38,146 bases of DNA from an uncultured Oscillospiraceae bacterium (GCA_900543395.1 UQQT01000021.1:1-38146), one strand, 5' to 3'. Positions 17,761 through 24,737 are shown, counted from the first letter of the stretch. Notes: generated by a model not told the origin, from the sequence alone. Translations and numbers: made by a program.

Positions 17761-18591
17761 TTATTTCCCCACAACGACCGCAAGAACGGTATGTCCCTGA
17801 ACTCCGTCCGAGTCCGAGGCGTAATAGTGTACGGTGTAAACGCCCTCTTTTGTATAATCGGCGTTCGACTCGATTTTAAGAGAAGCCGTAAGAGACTTAT
17901 CCGTCTCACCGTGCGCGTCCGTAACCGAGGATACAAGCGACTCGGCGTCAATCGGCGTATTTACGTCTGTATAAACAAGATAGCTTTTTAAATTTATAAC
18001 GGGAGCGGACATACTTCTGTCCTCGATTATAAGCGGGAGCGTGACTGAGGACGAATCGCCCTTTGAATTCGTTACCTTTGCGGTTATGGAGAAAACGCCC
18101 GTCGTAACGCCGGAATAATCCTCGCTTGTTATAATCATGTTTTTGGAGATATCGCCGTCTATGCAGTCCTTAACTCCGAGAGCGGCGGCCGCGTCAACAT
18201 TTTCGTAAACGGAGAAGCACAGCGAACGGTTCAGATAAAAACGGGGCGCATAGTAATCGGGGTAGGATATCTTTCTCGCCGCGGTGGCGACATGATTGTC
18301 GGAATCGCACACGGCGTATATTATCTTGCACATTCCGTCGCCTATGAAGTTGGAAACGGACTCGACGATAACCTTGTCCGTAAGATCGCCGTCCTTTTCG
18401 TCGTACGCCGAAACGCCTTTTAAGAAGTCAGCGTCGTCCGCGTCGAGCGGAACCTCGAGAACGTCGGAGTCGACGGTTATTACGGGGACGGTCTTGTCCT
18501 CATTCTTTTTTTCAAGTACGAACGTATATCCGAAGCCGGCGCAGCTTATTGCGAACAATATGCATACGACGGCGCGTATAGCTTTTATCAT
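17761..18591 (-). CDS. Membrane-anchored protein with DUF5011-like Ig domains
   Basis: The 276-aa protein starts with a signal anchor (about residues 6-24). After it come roughly three beta-sandwich repeats of about 80 residues with the DUF5011/HYR-type pattern: GVSAYDEKDGDLTDKV, then GVKDCIDGDISKNM, then a third unit ending in GVYTVHYYASDSDGVQGH. Such domains are extracellular and non-catalytic. I choose ATG 18589-18591, with GGGGG seven bases upstream; an upstream start would add 17 residues without a ribosome site. The kinase gene follows after three bases. It may be an extracellular scaffold or polymer-binding partner of the kinase/adaptor complex; that is inference from position only. 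Confidence 0.72.
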   Translation of the reverse strand: MIKAIRAVVCILFAISCAGFGYTFVLEKKNEDKTVPVITVDSDVLEVPLDADDADFLKGVSAYDEKDGDLTDKVIVESVSNFIGDGMCKIIYAVCDSDNHVATAARKISYPDYYAPRFYLNRSLCFSVYENVDAAAALGVKDCIDGDISKNMIITSEDYSGVTTGVFSITAKVTNSKGDSSSVTLPLIIEDRSMSAPVINLKSYLVYTDVNTPIDAESLVSSVTDAHGETDKSLTASLKIESNADYTKEGVYTVHYYASDSDGVQGHTVLAVVVGK

Positions 18592-18753
18592 GGCATAACC
18601 CCCATGGAAATTTTTATAAATAAAAACAAGAGAAAAGAGCAATAATAAGAGTTAAGAGAAAAAAGAAGCGGTTTCGTTTTCTTTGAAAACATCGATTATA
18701 CACTGTTCACTCTTCACTGCTGTAATTATCACACCGCCCGTGATAATTTATTG
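18592..18753 (-). other. Intergenic spacer with purine-rich and CACTNTT heptad repeats and a hairpin
   Basis: This is the only long gap inside the polysaccharide operon (162 bases). It holds three A/G-rich heptads (AAGAGTT, AAGAGAA, AAAAGAA; 18647-18667), three heptads CACTGTT, CACTCTT, CACTGCT (18701-18721), and an 8-bp inverted repeat ATTATCAC/GTGATAAT around 18725-18747. On the minus strand the hairpin comes soon after the phosphatase stop and could set different mRNA levels for the phosphatase and the kinases. No convincing internal promoter was seen. Confidence 0.6.
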
Positions 18754-19485
18754 CTAAAATCCCGATATTATTCTGTCCTCAACGACGGCGTCCGGATTAT
18801 ATTCAAGAAGAAGCCTCGCATAATCGGGCGAAAACTCCTCGCTTATAAATTCCTCCGCATCCGCTAAATACGGAGTTCTCATATACGGGCTGTGTCCGTC
18901 GCTTGCGACGAAATCTGCAAGACGTTCGCCGAGGATGAAGAGAGAAGCCTGTCTTGCCTCGTGACCGAAAGCGCCCTTTAAACTGCCCTTATTTACCTGC
19001 AAAAGGCATCCTATGTCTTTCATGCGAACCGCAGATTCGAAATTCTCGCAGACGAAGCCGTATCTCTCGGGATGTGCGACTATGGGAACATACCCCTCGG
19101 AAGCGAGCTGTGAAAGCTTCATGTACGCCGAATCCGCATACTCTTCGAAATCGAATTCGACGAGCGCGTACCGCGAATCGTTGAGCGTTCTCAGCTTTCC
19201 GCTTTTTATCAGAGAAATGAACCGCCCCGCGCAGAATATCTCGTTGCCGGGCAGAATCTCGACCTTAACGCCCGCTTTTTCGTTGGCGTGATTTACCGCC
19301 TTTAATCTGTCGAGCATATCCTCGTCCCAGTAGTTGCGGTACGAATCCGGAATATTGCAGTGCGGAGTCGCTATAATACGTCTCGTGCCTCCGGAATACG
19401 CGAGAGCCGACATTTTTACGGATTCCTCGACGGAACCGGAGCCGTCGTCAACGCCGAACATAATATGGCAATGTATATCGGTCAT
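18754..19485 (-). CDS. CpsB/CapC/YwqE-type PHP tyrosine-protein phosphatase
   Basis: The 243-aa protein is a PHP-fold metal-dependent phosphatase with MTDIHCHIMFGVDDGS at the very N-terminus (H5, H7), IATPHC near 38-43, GNEIF, VAHPERYGF and VASDGHSP as the remaining metal-ligand motifs. In Gram-positive capsule loci such enzymes dephosphorylate the BY-kinase tyrosine tail. The ATG at 19485 is chosen because it places the metal motif at the N-terminus as in the family and has GGAG seven bases upstream. As the first gene of the operon it is co-transcribed with two kinases carrying unusually many tyrosines. Confidence 0.9.
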   Translation of the reverse strand: MTDIHCHIMFGVDDGSGSVEESVKMSALAYSGGTRRIIATPHCNIPDSYRNYWDEDMLDRLKAVNHANEKAGVKVEILPGNEIFCAGRFISLIKSGKLRTLNDSRYALVEFDFEEYADSAYMKLSQLASEGYVPIVAHPERYGFVCENFESAVRMKDIGCLLQVNKGSLKGAFGHEARQASLFILGERLADFVASDGHSPYMRTPYLADAEEFISEEFSPDYARLLLEYNPDAVVEDRIISGF

Positions 19486-19562
19486 AATCAAGCTCCGTTC
19501 CTCTGCGTTTATCCGACGAAAAACACGCACATAAAAAAAACAGCGCATTATTCCGCTATATT

Positions 19563-19591
19563 AGTATATTATATGCGCATATAAAAATCAA
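19563..19591 (-). promoter_or_regulatory. Polysaccharide operon promoter with internal 16-bp palindrome
   Basis: On the minus strand TTGATT (19591-19586) and TATACT (19568-19563) are separated by exactly 17 bases, a good sigma-A promoter about 75 bases before the phosphatase start. The spacer contains the perfect palindrome TTATATGCGCATATAA (19569-19584), placed where a repressor would block polymerase. A dimeric operator is therefore likely; the regulator is unknown. Confidence 0.6.
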
Positions 19592-19730
19592 CAGTTAATA
19601 ACAGAAAACGACGTAAAATTTGCCCAATACGATAAAATCCGTTTTTATCGATTTTAAACAAAGAATAAAAAGAATGTTGCAAAAATATTACTTTTTGTTG
19701 AATATTAATTCAGTATTTTTACGTTCATGT

Positions 19731-19763
19731 ATAAAAATCTCCCGCCCTTTTAGGACGGGAGAT
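19731..19763 (-). terminator. Rho-independent terminator after the 188-aa gene
   Basis: ATCTCCCGCCCT and AGGACGGGAGAT form a 12-bp stem with one mismatch and a three-base loop. On the minus strand it is followed by TTTTTAT. It sits 24 bases after the stop of the 188-aa gene and separates that operon from the polysaccharide promoter; the flanking AT-rich sequence could make it work in both directions. Confidence 0.85.
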
Positions 19764-19786
19764 GTTTTAATTTTACAGTCACGGAT

Positions 19787-20353
19787 TTATTTCTCAAAAT
19801 CCACGTCTGCAATCATTTTTCCGTACTTCTGAACGAAGCTTTCATAAAGCGTCCTGCCCAGCTTGAACAGGGCTTTGCCGTGCTTGTCTCCGCACACCAT
19901 CGCGAAGGTCGAGGCTATATCGTCGGGTGAAGCGGAACGGTCGCCGACCGTCATATAGTAAAACGAGAAAGCAGCGGATCTGAGCAGCTCGTCGTATGCG
20001 CCGGGAGCGGATTTGAGCATCTCGGCGTACATCGCGGACTGCGTCTCCTTTGCGAGCATGCAGGGCGTAACGCATCTGCTTACGCAGTATTCCGCTGAAA
20101 AGACCGAAAGAACCATAAGCTGTCTTAATATATCCGCGTTTGCCTCAACGCCGTTTTCCTTTGCGAGCTCTGCTCTTGCGGACACAGACTCATCCGAAAC
20201 GAACGAGCGCGCTATCGCGCGGCCGAGTTCGCGGGCTTTTCTGATATTGCCGTTGAGCTGGTGTTTTTTAACCTCGTCGGTATAGGCGAAGTTCTCCTCC
20301 GCCGTTTTTTTTGCCATGGGCGTAAAGATTTTGATGTCGCTGTCGTCGTTCAT
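19787..20353 (-). CDS. Uncharacterised 188-aa helical protein
   Basis: I do not recognise this family. The 188-aa protein has no signal peptide or membrane span, is rich in Ala/Glu/Lys and predicted mostly helical, and ends YGKMIADVDFEK. Two cysteines occur close together (YCVSRCVTPCML, with a third nearby), but they are not an obvious metal site. The start at 20353 has a strong GGGAGGCGG site. It lies 34 bases after the PHP-domain phosphoesterase gene and is followed by a terminator, so the two genes form a short operon and may work together. Confidence 0.7.
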   Translation of the reverse strand: MNDDSDIKIFTPMAKKTAEENFAYTDEVKKHQLNGNIRKARELGRAIARSFVSDESVSARAELAKENGVEANADILRQLMVLSVFSAEYCVSRCVTPCMLAKETQSAMYAEMLKSAPGAYDELLRSAAFSFYYMTVGDRSASPDDIASTFAMVCGDKHGKALFKLGRTLYESFVQKYGKMIADVDFEK

Positions 20354-20386
20354 ATTTACCGCCTCCCGCCGTTTTTACGTCGCGTG

Positions 20387-21262
20387 TTATTCCGCGGCTT
20401 TCTGCGCCGCCATTTTCTTCTGAAGACGTTTCATCTTCGTTTTATAGTTAAGAAGTTCCGTCAGATGAGCCTGCGGAGTGACACGGTCGCCTATCGTACG
20501 GCGTCCCCTGTTGTACATTCCGCGGAAGTCGCTTCCGCCCGTCATGAGGAGCTTATTTTTTCTCGCTGTTTCTATAAGCCTGGTTTCGTCCGACTCGGTA
20601 CAGGTCGGGTGCCATACCTCAATACCGGCAAGTCCGTACGAAATAAGCCTGTCGATTATTGCGGTATTTCCGTAAAGCACGGGATGCGCAAGCACGGGAA
20701 TTCCTCCTGCATCGAGAACCGCCCTGATAACCTTTTGGGTATCGGCAAATTTCGGCGTAACGAGTATGTTATCCTCACTGTCTTTATTAAAAAGCTTCTC
20801 GTAAAGCTCTCCGTAAATTTCGTTCGTGCATCCTGAATGCATCAAGGCAAGCATAATATGCTGTTTGTAAAGATTTGTCGACCCCTGAGCGCACTTGAGT
20901 ACAAGCTCTGCGCTGACGGGATACTTCTGAGCACACTTGAGCATCATGTACTGTCCCGCCTTTTTTCTCGCGGCGGAATTATAGTGACAAAGTCCCTCAA
21001 TGCGGTCCGGATGCTCACAGCAATACGCAAGTATGTGTACCTGAGCGCCCGTCTCGGAGTCAATCGACGAAAGCTCCGCGCCCGGTATGACCTTAATGCC
21101 GTTGCGCTCTCCGAGTATCTTTCCCCTTACAGTGCCGGCAAGACAGTCCTGATCGGTAATTGCGATCGTATCGACGTTATTCTTAACGGCAAGGTTAATA
21201 AGTTCTTCAATGCCTAACGAGCCGTCCGACAGCTTCGTATGGCAATGCAAATCTGCTGACAA
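20387..21262 (-). CDS. PHP-domain phosphoesterase (YciV/RNase AM-like)
   Basis: From the preferred start the protein is 291 aa and opens with SADLHCHTKLSDGS, the metal motif of PHP enzymes. It continues with IAITDQDCLAG, PGAELSS, VLAHPVLYG, IEVWHP and a late GGSDFRG, the nine-ligand pattern of the trinuclear YciV group that removes phosphates from nucleoside 3',5'-bisphosphates or RNA 5' ends. The start is uncertain: TTG at 21262 has GGGGG nine bases upstream and begins right at the domain; ATG at 21307 has GGGGGG directly abutting it, which is too close to serve. It is followed by the unknown 188-aa gene. Substrate not determined. Confidence 0.82.
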   Translation of the reverse strand: MSADLHCHTKLSDGSLGIEELINLAVKNNVDTIAITDQDCLAGTVRGKILGERNGIKVIPGAELSSIDSETGAQVHILAYCCEHPDRIEGLCHYNSAARKKAGQYMMLKCAQKYPVSAELVLKCAQGSTNLYKQHIMLALMHSGCTNEIYGELYEKLFNKDSEDNILVTPKFADTQKVIRAVLDAGGIPVLAHPVLYGNTAIIDRLISYGLAGIEVWHPTCTESDETRLIETARKNKLLMTGGSDFRGMYNRGRRTIGDRVTPQAHLTELLNYKTKMKRLQKKMAAQKAAE

Positions 21263-21347
21263 AGTGAAAATCCCCCATTCGGTGAAAGGCGGTCGGTCGC
21301 GTTTCATCCCCCCGGACAAAAACGGGCTTAAAAATTAAAAAAAATAC

Positions 21348-21376
21348 GATATATCCTCTAACAAAAAATATGACAA
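21348..21376 (-). promoter_or_regulatory. Putative promoter of the PHP phosphoesterase operon
   Basis: On the minus strand TTGTCA (21376-21371) and TATATC (21353-21348) are spaced by 17 bases. They lie about 90 bases before the preferred TTG start in an otherwise AT-rich, gene-free stretch. Confidence 0.45.
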
Positions 21377-21525
21377 ACGACCGCTTAATATAAAAAAGCC
21401 AATATTCCCTCAATATATATCATTCATCATTAATTATATACTCGAAACAAAACATTTTCAAGTGCAAAAACAGTGTTTTTTTATTTTTACGACAAAAAAA
21501 TTCAATAATTTTTGCCGTTTAGCGA

Positions 21526-21554
21526 TTGTATAATGCATTTAGATGTGGTAATAT
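21526..21554 (+). promoter_or_regulatory. Putative promoter of the fucose mutarotase gene
   Basis: TTGTAT and TAATAT are spaced by 17 bases and lie about 30 bases before ATG 21586, which has AAAGGAG upstream. A second TATAAT (21529-21534) overlaps the -35 box, so the exact start point is uncertain. Confidence 0.45.
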
Positions 21555-21585
21555 TATATAAATTAAACAAAAAGGAGCAATTAGC

Positions 21586-22017
21586 ATGCTTAAAGGTATT
21601 CCCGATATAATTTCACCCGAACTTTTAAAAATTCTCGACGAGATGGGTCACGGAGACGAGATCGTCATAGGCGACGGCAACTTCCCCGCCGCTTCGAACG
21701 CGAAAAGACTCGTACGTCTCGACGGACACGGAGTTCCCGAGATTCTCGAGGCGATACTTAAGCTCGTTCCGCTCGACCCGTACGTCGACTCGCCCGTGAT
21801 GCTCATGCAGGTAACTCCCGGCGACGACACAGACCCCGTTATATGGAAGGACTATGCAAGAATCGTCAAGGAGCAAAGCGGAGACTTCAAAATGAGCGAA
21901 ATCGAGAGATTTGCGTTTTATGAAAGAGCGTCAGACGCATACGCGATAGTCGCAACGGGCGAAACCGCGCTGTACGCAAATATCATACTCAAAAAAGGTG
22001 TAGTAGTGAATAAATAA
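21586..22017 (+). CDS. fucU: L-fucose mutarotase (FucU/RbsD family)
   Basis: The 143-aa protein matches the FucU/RbsD fold: MLKGIPDIISPELLKILDEMGHGDEIVIGDGNFPA in outline, with the conserved H22, D24 and D30, and the C-terminal YAIVATGETALYANIILKKGV typical of FucU. It interconverts alpha and beta anomers of L-fucose (or a similar sugar) in the cytoplasm, feeding sugar kinases or isomerases. No other fucose genes are visible, so it is a lone gene. Length is normal for the family. It stands alone before a repeat-filled gap; co-transcription with the deaminase and mannosidase genes downstream is uncertain. Confidence 0.92.
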   Translation: MLKGIPDIISPELLKILDEMGHGDEIVIGDGNFPAASNAKRLVRLDGHGVPEILEAILKLVPLDPYVDSPVMLMQVTPGDDTDPVIWKDYARIVKEQSGDFKMSEIERFAFYERASDAYAIVATGETALYANIILKKGVVVNK

Positions 22018-22043
22018 TTCCCATAAAACAAATTATTTATTCA

Positions 22044-22071
22044 AAGTAAGAGGTAAAAAGTAAGAAGTTCG
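22044..22071. repeat. Purine-rich heptad minisatellite
   Basis: Four successive 7-base units: AAGTAAG, AGGTAAA, AAGTAAG, AAGTTCG. A similar purine-rich heptad block occurs at 18647-18667, in both cases followed within about 100 bases by a second heptad family. Confidence 0.6.
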
Positions 22072-22150
22072 GTGTACTGCAAACCTAACGGTTTTGTCAT
22101 TATAATGATTTACAGGCGGGCTAAGATAAAACGCAGACATCTGCAATTCT

Positions 22151-22199
22151 CTGTCCGCTGACCACTGAACACTGAATACTGAATACCGAACACTAAAAT
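22151..22199. repeat. CTGAAYA heptad minisatellite
   Basis: Seven consecutive 7-base units with consensus CTGAAYA: CTGTCCG, CTGACCA, CTGAACA, CTGAATA, CTGAATA, CCGAACA, CTAAAAT. The outer units are degenerate. It directly abuts the inverted-repeat element at 22203. Confidence 0.75.
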
Positions 22200-22202
22200 C
22201 CA

Positions 22203-22360
22203 GTACTCTGTAACGCCTAAAAATTTACATCTGATTGCAAGTATGACTGTGTTTAACAAGGATGAAAACGCAGGCAGGCTGGCGCCTGTCAAGTTTGAAG
22301 ACGCAGTTAAACGCTGTCAGACGAAGCAATGCTTGTAAAGTTTTAGGCGTTACAGAGTAC
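22203..22360. mobile_element. Complete 158-bp MITE-like element with 27-bp terminal inverted repeats
   Basis: The ends 22203-22229 and 22334-22360 are inverted repeats with a single mismatch in 27 bases, beginning GTACTCTGTAACGCC. The centre contains CAGGC-TGGC-GCCTG, so the whole unit can fold into a long imperfect hairpin. There is no transposase inside. A second, partial copy is at 1-81. Direct target duplications are not evident beyond two bases. It ends 15 bases before the deaminase start, and an open frame runs from it in phase into that gene. Confidence 0.85.
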
Positions 22361-22375
22361 CAAGGGGGTTGTATC

Positions 22376-22873
22376 ATGTCAAAACGAAGCGACTATATTT
22401 CATGGGACGAATGTTTTATGGGCGTTGCACTGCTTGCCGCTAAAAGGAGCAAGGATCCGAACACGCAGGTCGGCGCGTGCATTGTCAACAATAAAAAAAG
22501 AATAATGTCCGTCGGCTACAACGGTTTTCCCGCAGGGTGCGGCGACGACGAATACCCGTGGGAGCGAAACGGAACCGCATACGACACGAAGTACCCTTAC
22601 GTCTGTCACGCGGAGCTTAACGCGATTTTAAATGCGCGCGGAGCGAATCTCGAGGGGTGCAGTATCTACGTTGCGCTGTTTCCCTGCAACGAGTGCGCAA
22701 AGGCGATTATTCAGTCGGGCATTTCCGAGGTTGTGTACCTTTCGGACAAATACGCGTCCGACGAAATGACGAAAGCGTCAAAAAGAATGTTTAACTCTGC
22801 CGGCGTTCGTTTAAGAAAGCTCGAAATGCAAAGGGATTCAATCACGATATCATTTAAAGAAAAGGATGTTTAA
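22376..22873 (+). CDS. dCMP deaminase (ComEB-type cytidine/deoxycytidylate deaminase)
   Basis: The 165-aa zinc deaminase has the catalytic HAE at 78-80 and PCNEC at 103-107, plus DPNTQVGACIV and the SVGYNGFPAGC stretch with extra cysteine typical of ComEB/phage-type dCMP deaminases. It converts dCMP to dUMP for dTTP synthesis. I choose ATG 22376, with AAGGGGG eight bases upstream; an in-frame upstream ATG at 22262 lies inside the MITE-like element and would add 38 element-encoded residues. The stop overlaps the GH125 start (TAATG), so the two unrelated functions are translationally coupled. Confidence 0.92.
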   Translation: MSKRSDYISWDECFMGVALLAAKRSKDPNTQVGACIVNNKKRIMSVGYNGFPAGCGDDEYPWERNGTAYDTKYPYVCHAELNAILNARGANLEGCSIYVALFPCNECAKAIIQSGISEVVYLSDKYASDEMTKASKRMFNSAGVRLRKLEMQRDSITISFKEKDV

Positions 22874-24159
22874 TGATGACTTTAAAAGAAGCCGTCAATT
22901 CCCATATTGAAAAATACGCGCCGAAAATAGAGAAATTCAGTCCGCATTTAGCCGAAATGTACAGGGTTTGCTACCCGAGCACCATTGACTCCGCGGTTAA
23001 GAAAATGAGCGATTCGACCTATTTCGTCATAACGGGAGACATTCCCGCAATGTGGCTTCGCGACTCGACGGCGCAGGTGTCAAATTACGTTTCGCTGTGC
23101 AAGGACTGCGAGGAAGCGCGGGAGCTTATAAAGGGCGTAATCAGACGTCAGTCTCACTATATTAAAGAGGATCCGTACGCTAACGCGTTTAACGAATCGG
23201 CAAACGGTCACGGTCACGTCGACGACGTACCGAAAAAGGCGGACATTGTGTGGGAGAGAAAGTATGAAACAGATTCTCTGTGCTACCCCGTCAGACTCAT
23301 GTATCTTTATTATAAAGAGACGGGCGACATTGATTTTATAAAGGAGGTTCTGCCCGAGACGGCGGAGATTATTCTCGCCGTATGGAGAACCGAGCAGCAC
23401 CATTTCGAAAAATCGCCGTACAGATTCTCGCGCACGAACTGTCCGTATCATGACACTTTACACAACGACGGAATGGGCAGTCCCGTAAAATACACGGGCA
23501 TGACGTGGTCGGGCTTCAGACCAAGCGACGACGCATGCGAATACGGATATTTAACTGCTTCGAATATGTTCGCGTGCGCGGTGCTCGGATACATATCCGA
23601 AATGCTGTCAAATTTTAATAACGAATACTCGCCTCTTATCGCCGAGTGTATTTCATTGAGAGCCGACATAAAGGAGGGTATAAATAAATTCGCCGTATGC
23701 GATAACGAGAAGTACGGCAGAATTTACGCGTGCGAAACAGACGGCAGAGGAAACCGCCTTTTCTTCGACGACGCAAACGTGCCGAGCCTTTTGTCGATTC
23801 CATACATTGGCTATTCCGCCCCGGACGACGAAATATACAAAAACACGCGCAGATTTATTTTAAGCAAAGACAACCCGTATTATTACGAGGGCAAATTCGC
23901 AAGGGGCGTGGGAAGCCCCCACACCCCGAAGGATTACATATGGCATATAGCATTGAGTATGCAGGGACTTACGTCTGACGATAAGGACGAAATGCTCTCG
24001 ATCGTAAAAATGCTCGATACGACCGACGCGGGAACGTGCCGTATGCATGAGGGCTTTTACGCGGACGACCCGAATAAATTTACAAGAGAATGGTTTACGT
24101 GGTCTGACTCTCTTTTTGCCGAATTTATCGAAAAAGCGGCAGACGAAAACGTGATATAA
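22873..24159 (+). CDS. GH125 exo-alpha-1,6-mannosidase (DUF1237)
   Basis: The 428-aa protein has the length and motifs of glycoside hydrolase family 125: YFVITGDIPAMWLRDSTAQ near 47-65, RRQSHYIKEDPYANAFNESANG, ETDSLCYPVRLMYLYYKETGD and MTWSGFRPSDDACEYGYLTASNMFA. Characterised members remove terminal alpha-1,6-linked mannose with inversion. There is no signal peptide, so it should act on imported manno-oligosaccharides. Its start overlaps the deaminase stop; a second ATG follows at once (22876). The stop codon forms part of the first GATATAATAA junction of the downstream tandem repeat, which suggests the repeat expanded right up to the gene end. Confidence 0.92.
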   Translation: MMTLKEAVNSHIEKYAPKIEKFSPHLAEMYRVCYPSTIDSAVKKMSDSTYFVITGDIPAMWLRDSTAQVSNYVSLCKDCEEARELIKGVIRRQSHYIKEDPYANAFNESANGHGHVDDVPKKADIVWERKYETDSLCYPVRLMYLYYKETGDIDFIKEVLPETAEIILAVWRTEQHHFEKSPYRFSRTNCPYHDTLHNDGMGSPVKYTGMTWSGFRPSDDACEYGYLTASNMFACAVLGYISEMLSNFNNEYSPLIAECISLRADIKEGINKFAVCDNEKYGRIYACETDGRGNRLFFDDANVPSLLSIPYIGYSAPDDEIYKNTRRFILSKDNPYYYEGKFARGVGSPHTPKDYIWHIALSMQGLTSDDKDEMLSIVKMLDTTDAGTCRMHEGFYADDPNKFTREWFTWSDSLFAEFIEKAADENVI

Positions 24160-24359
24160 TAACCCCACGATACACAATCCGAATCAGAGATTCGGTGTGT
24201 TTCGGCGAACATTGAATCATACCGCTTCGGCACAGCGCGCCTTTGCGACATGATATAATAACCCCACGATACACAATCCATATCAGAGATTCGGTGTGTT
24301 TCGGGGAACATTGAATCATACCGCTTCGGCACAGCGCGCCTTGCGACATGATATAATAA
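24153..24359. repeat. Two-copy 99/98-bp tandem repeat bounded by GATATAATAA
   Basis: Unit 1 is 24153-24251 and unit 2 is 24252-24349, nearly identical apart from a few substitutions and one deleted T, followed by a third GATATAATAA at 24350-24359. Unit 1 contains the perfect stem CCGAATC-AGA-GATTCGG; in unit 2 the left arm has decayed to CCATATC. The units carry no credible gene; repeat-derived open frames on the minus strand are shadows. Confidence 0.9.
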
Positions 24360-24361
24360 AT

Positions 24362-24386
24362 CGGCGGTCGGTATTTCCGGCCGCCG
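24362..24386. terminator. Hairpin between convergent GH125 and DUF1294 genes
   Basis: CGGCGGTCGG and CCGGCCGCCG form a 10-bp stem (one G-T pair) with a five-base loop. On the minus strand it is followed by ATTTATTATAT, so it most likely ends the HD-nitroreductase-DUF1294 transcript; on the plus strand the following sequence is only weakly U-rich. Confidence 0.65.
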
Positions 24387-24431
24387 AAGCAATTGTATAA
24401 TTTTCAAGCTCAGACATTTAAGGATAATAAT

Positions 24432-24737
24432 TCAGCACACGAAATACGCCGTCACCGCAAAAATTATGATTTTCCCTATAATTATCGCGGGCAGACCTAT
24501 CATGAATTTTTTATGAAGCGTTTTGTGTCTGATTATTTTCATCGTCGCATATTCCGCAATCGCACAAAAGAAAACGGCGAGCAGTATAAGCGTTTTTTCG
24601 CTGACCCTGCGTTTATGCCCGACCGCCGCCGATTTATCAAAAACGGTTACGATAACGCAGACGAGAGCCCCGAAAACATAATAAACCGACAGCGCGGTCA
24701 ATACCTCGCTTATATTATTTTCTATAAATTCAATCAT
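24432..24737 (-). CDS. DUF1294 family small membrane protein
   Basis: The 101-aa protein has about three hydrophobic segments and the DUF1294 pattern: a FDKSAAVGHKRRVSEKTLILLAVF-like basic/helical stretch and later RHKTLHKKFMIGLP. The function of the family is not known. The ATG at 24737 overlaps the nitroreductase stop as TAATG, which fixes the start; a longer frame would run into the nitroreductase gene. It is the last gene of a three-gene operon. Confidence 0.82.
   Translation of the reverse strand: MIEFIENNISEVLTALSVYYVFGALVCVIVTVFDKSAAVGHKRRVSEKTLILLAVFFCAIAEYATMKIIRHKTLHKKFMIGLPAIIIGKIIIFAVTAYFVC

Larger units (their letters stand above)
19486..19786. other. Intergenic region between polysaccharide operon and PHP operon
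   Basis: This 301-base gap holds the operon promoter (19563-19591), an AT-rich stretch with a small inverted repeat CGATAAAA/TTTTATCG around 19630-19652 upstream of the promoter, and the terminator of the neighbouring minus-strand operon (19731-19763). No open frame of interest was seen. Confidence 0.7.
22018..22375. other. Gene-free 358-base region filled with repeats
   Basis: Between the mutarotase and the deaminase lie, in order, an A/G-rich heptad repeat (22044-22071), a CTGAAYA heptad repeat (22151-22199) and a complete 158-bp inverted-repeat element (22203-22360) that ends 15 bases before the deaminase ATG. No sigma-A promoter with good spacing was recognised, so the element may provide one or transcription may read through from fucU. 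Confidence 0.7.

Noticed and set aside
22044..22199. CRISPR array in the repeat-rich gap
   Set aside because: The units are 7 bases with no spacers between them and no cas genes are near; it is a minisatellite.
22262..22375. Longer N-terminus for the dCMP deaminase starting in the repeat element
   Set aside because: The extra 38 residues are encoded by the inverted-repeat element, and the good ribosome site AAGGGGG is right before ATG 22376.
24057..24407. Minus-strand open frame with two copies of a peptide repeat
   Set aside because: It is just the antisense reading of the 99/98-bp tandem repeat and the mannosidase end, with no ribosome site.
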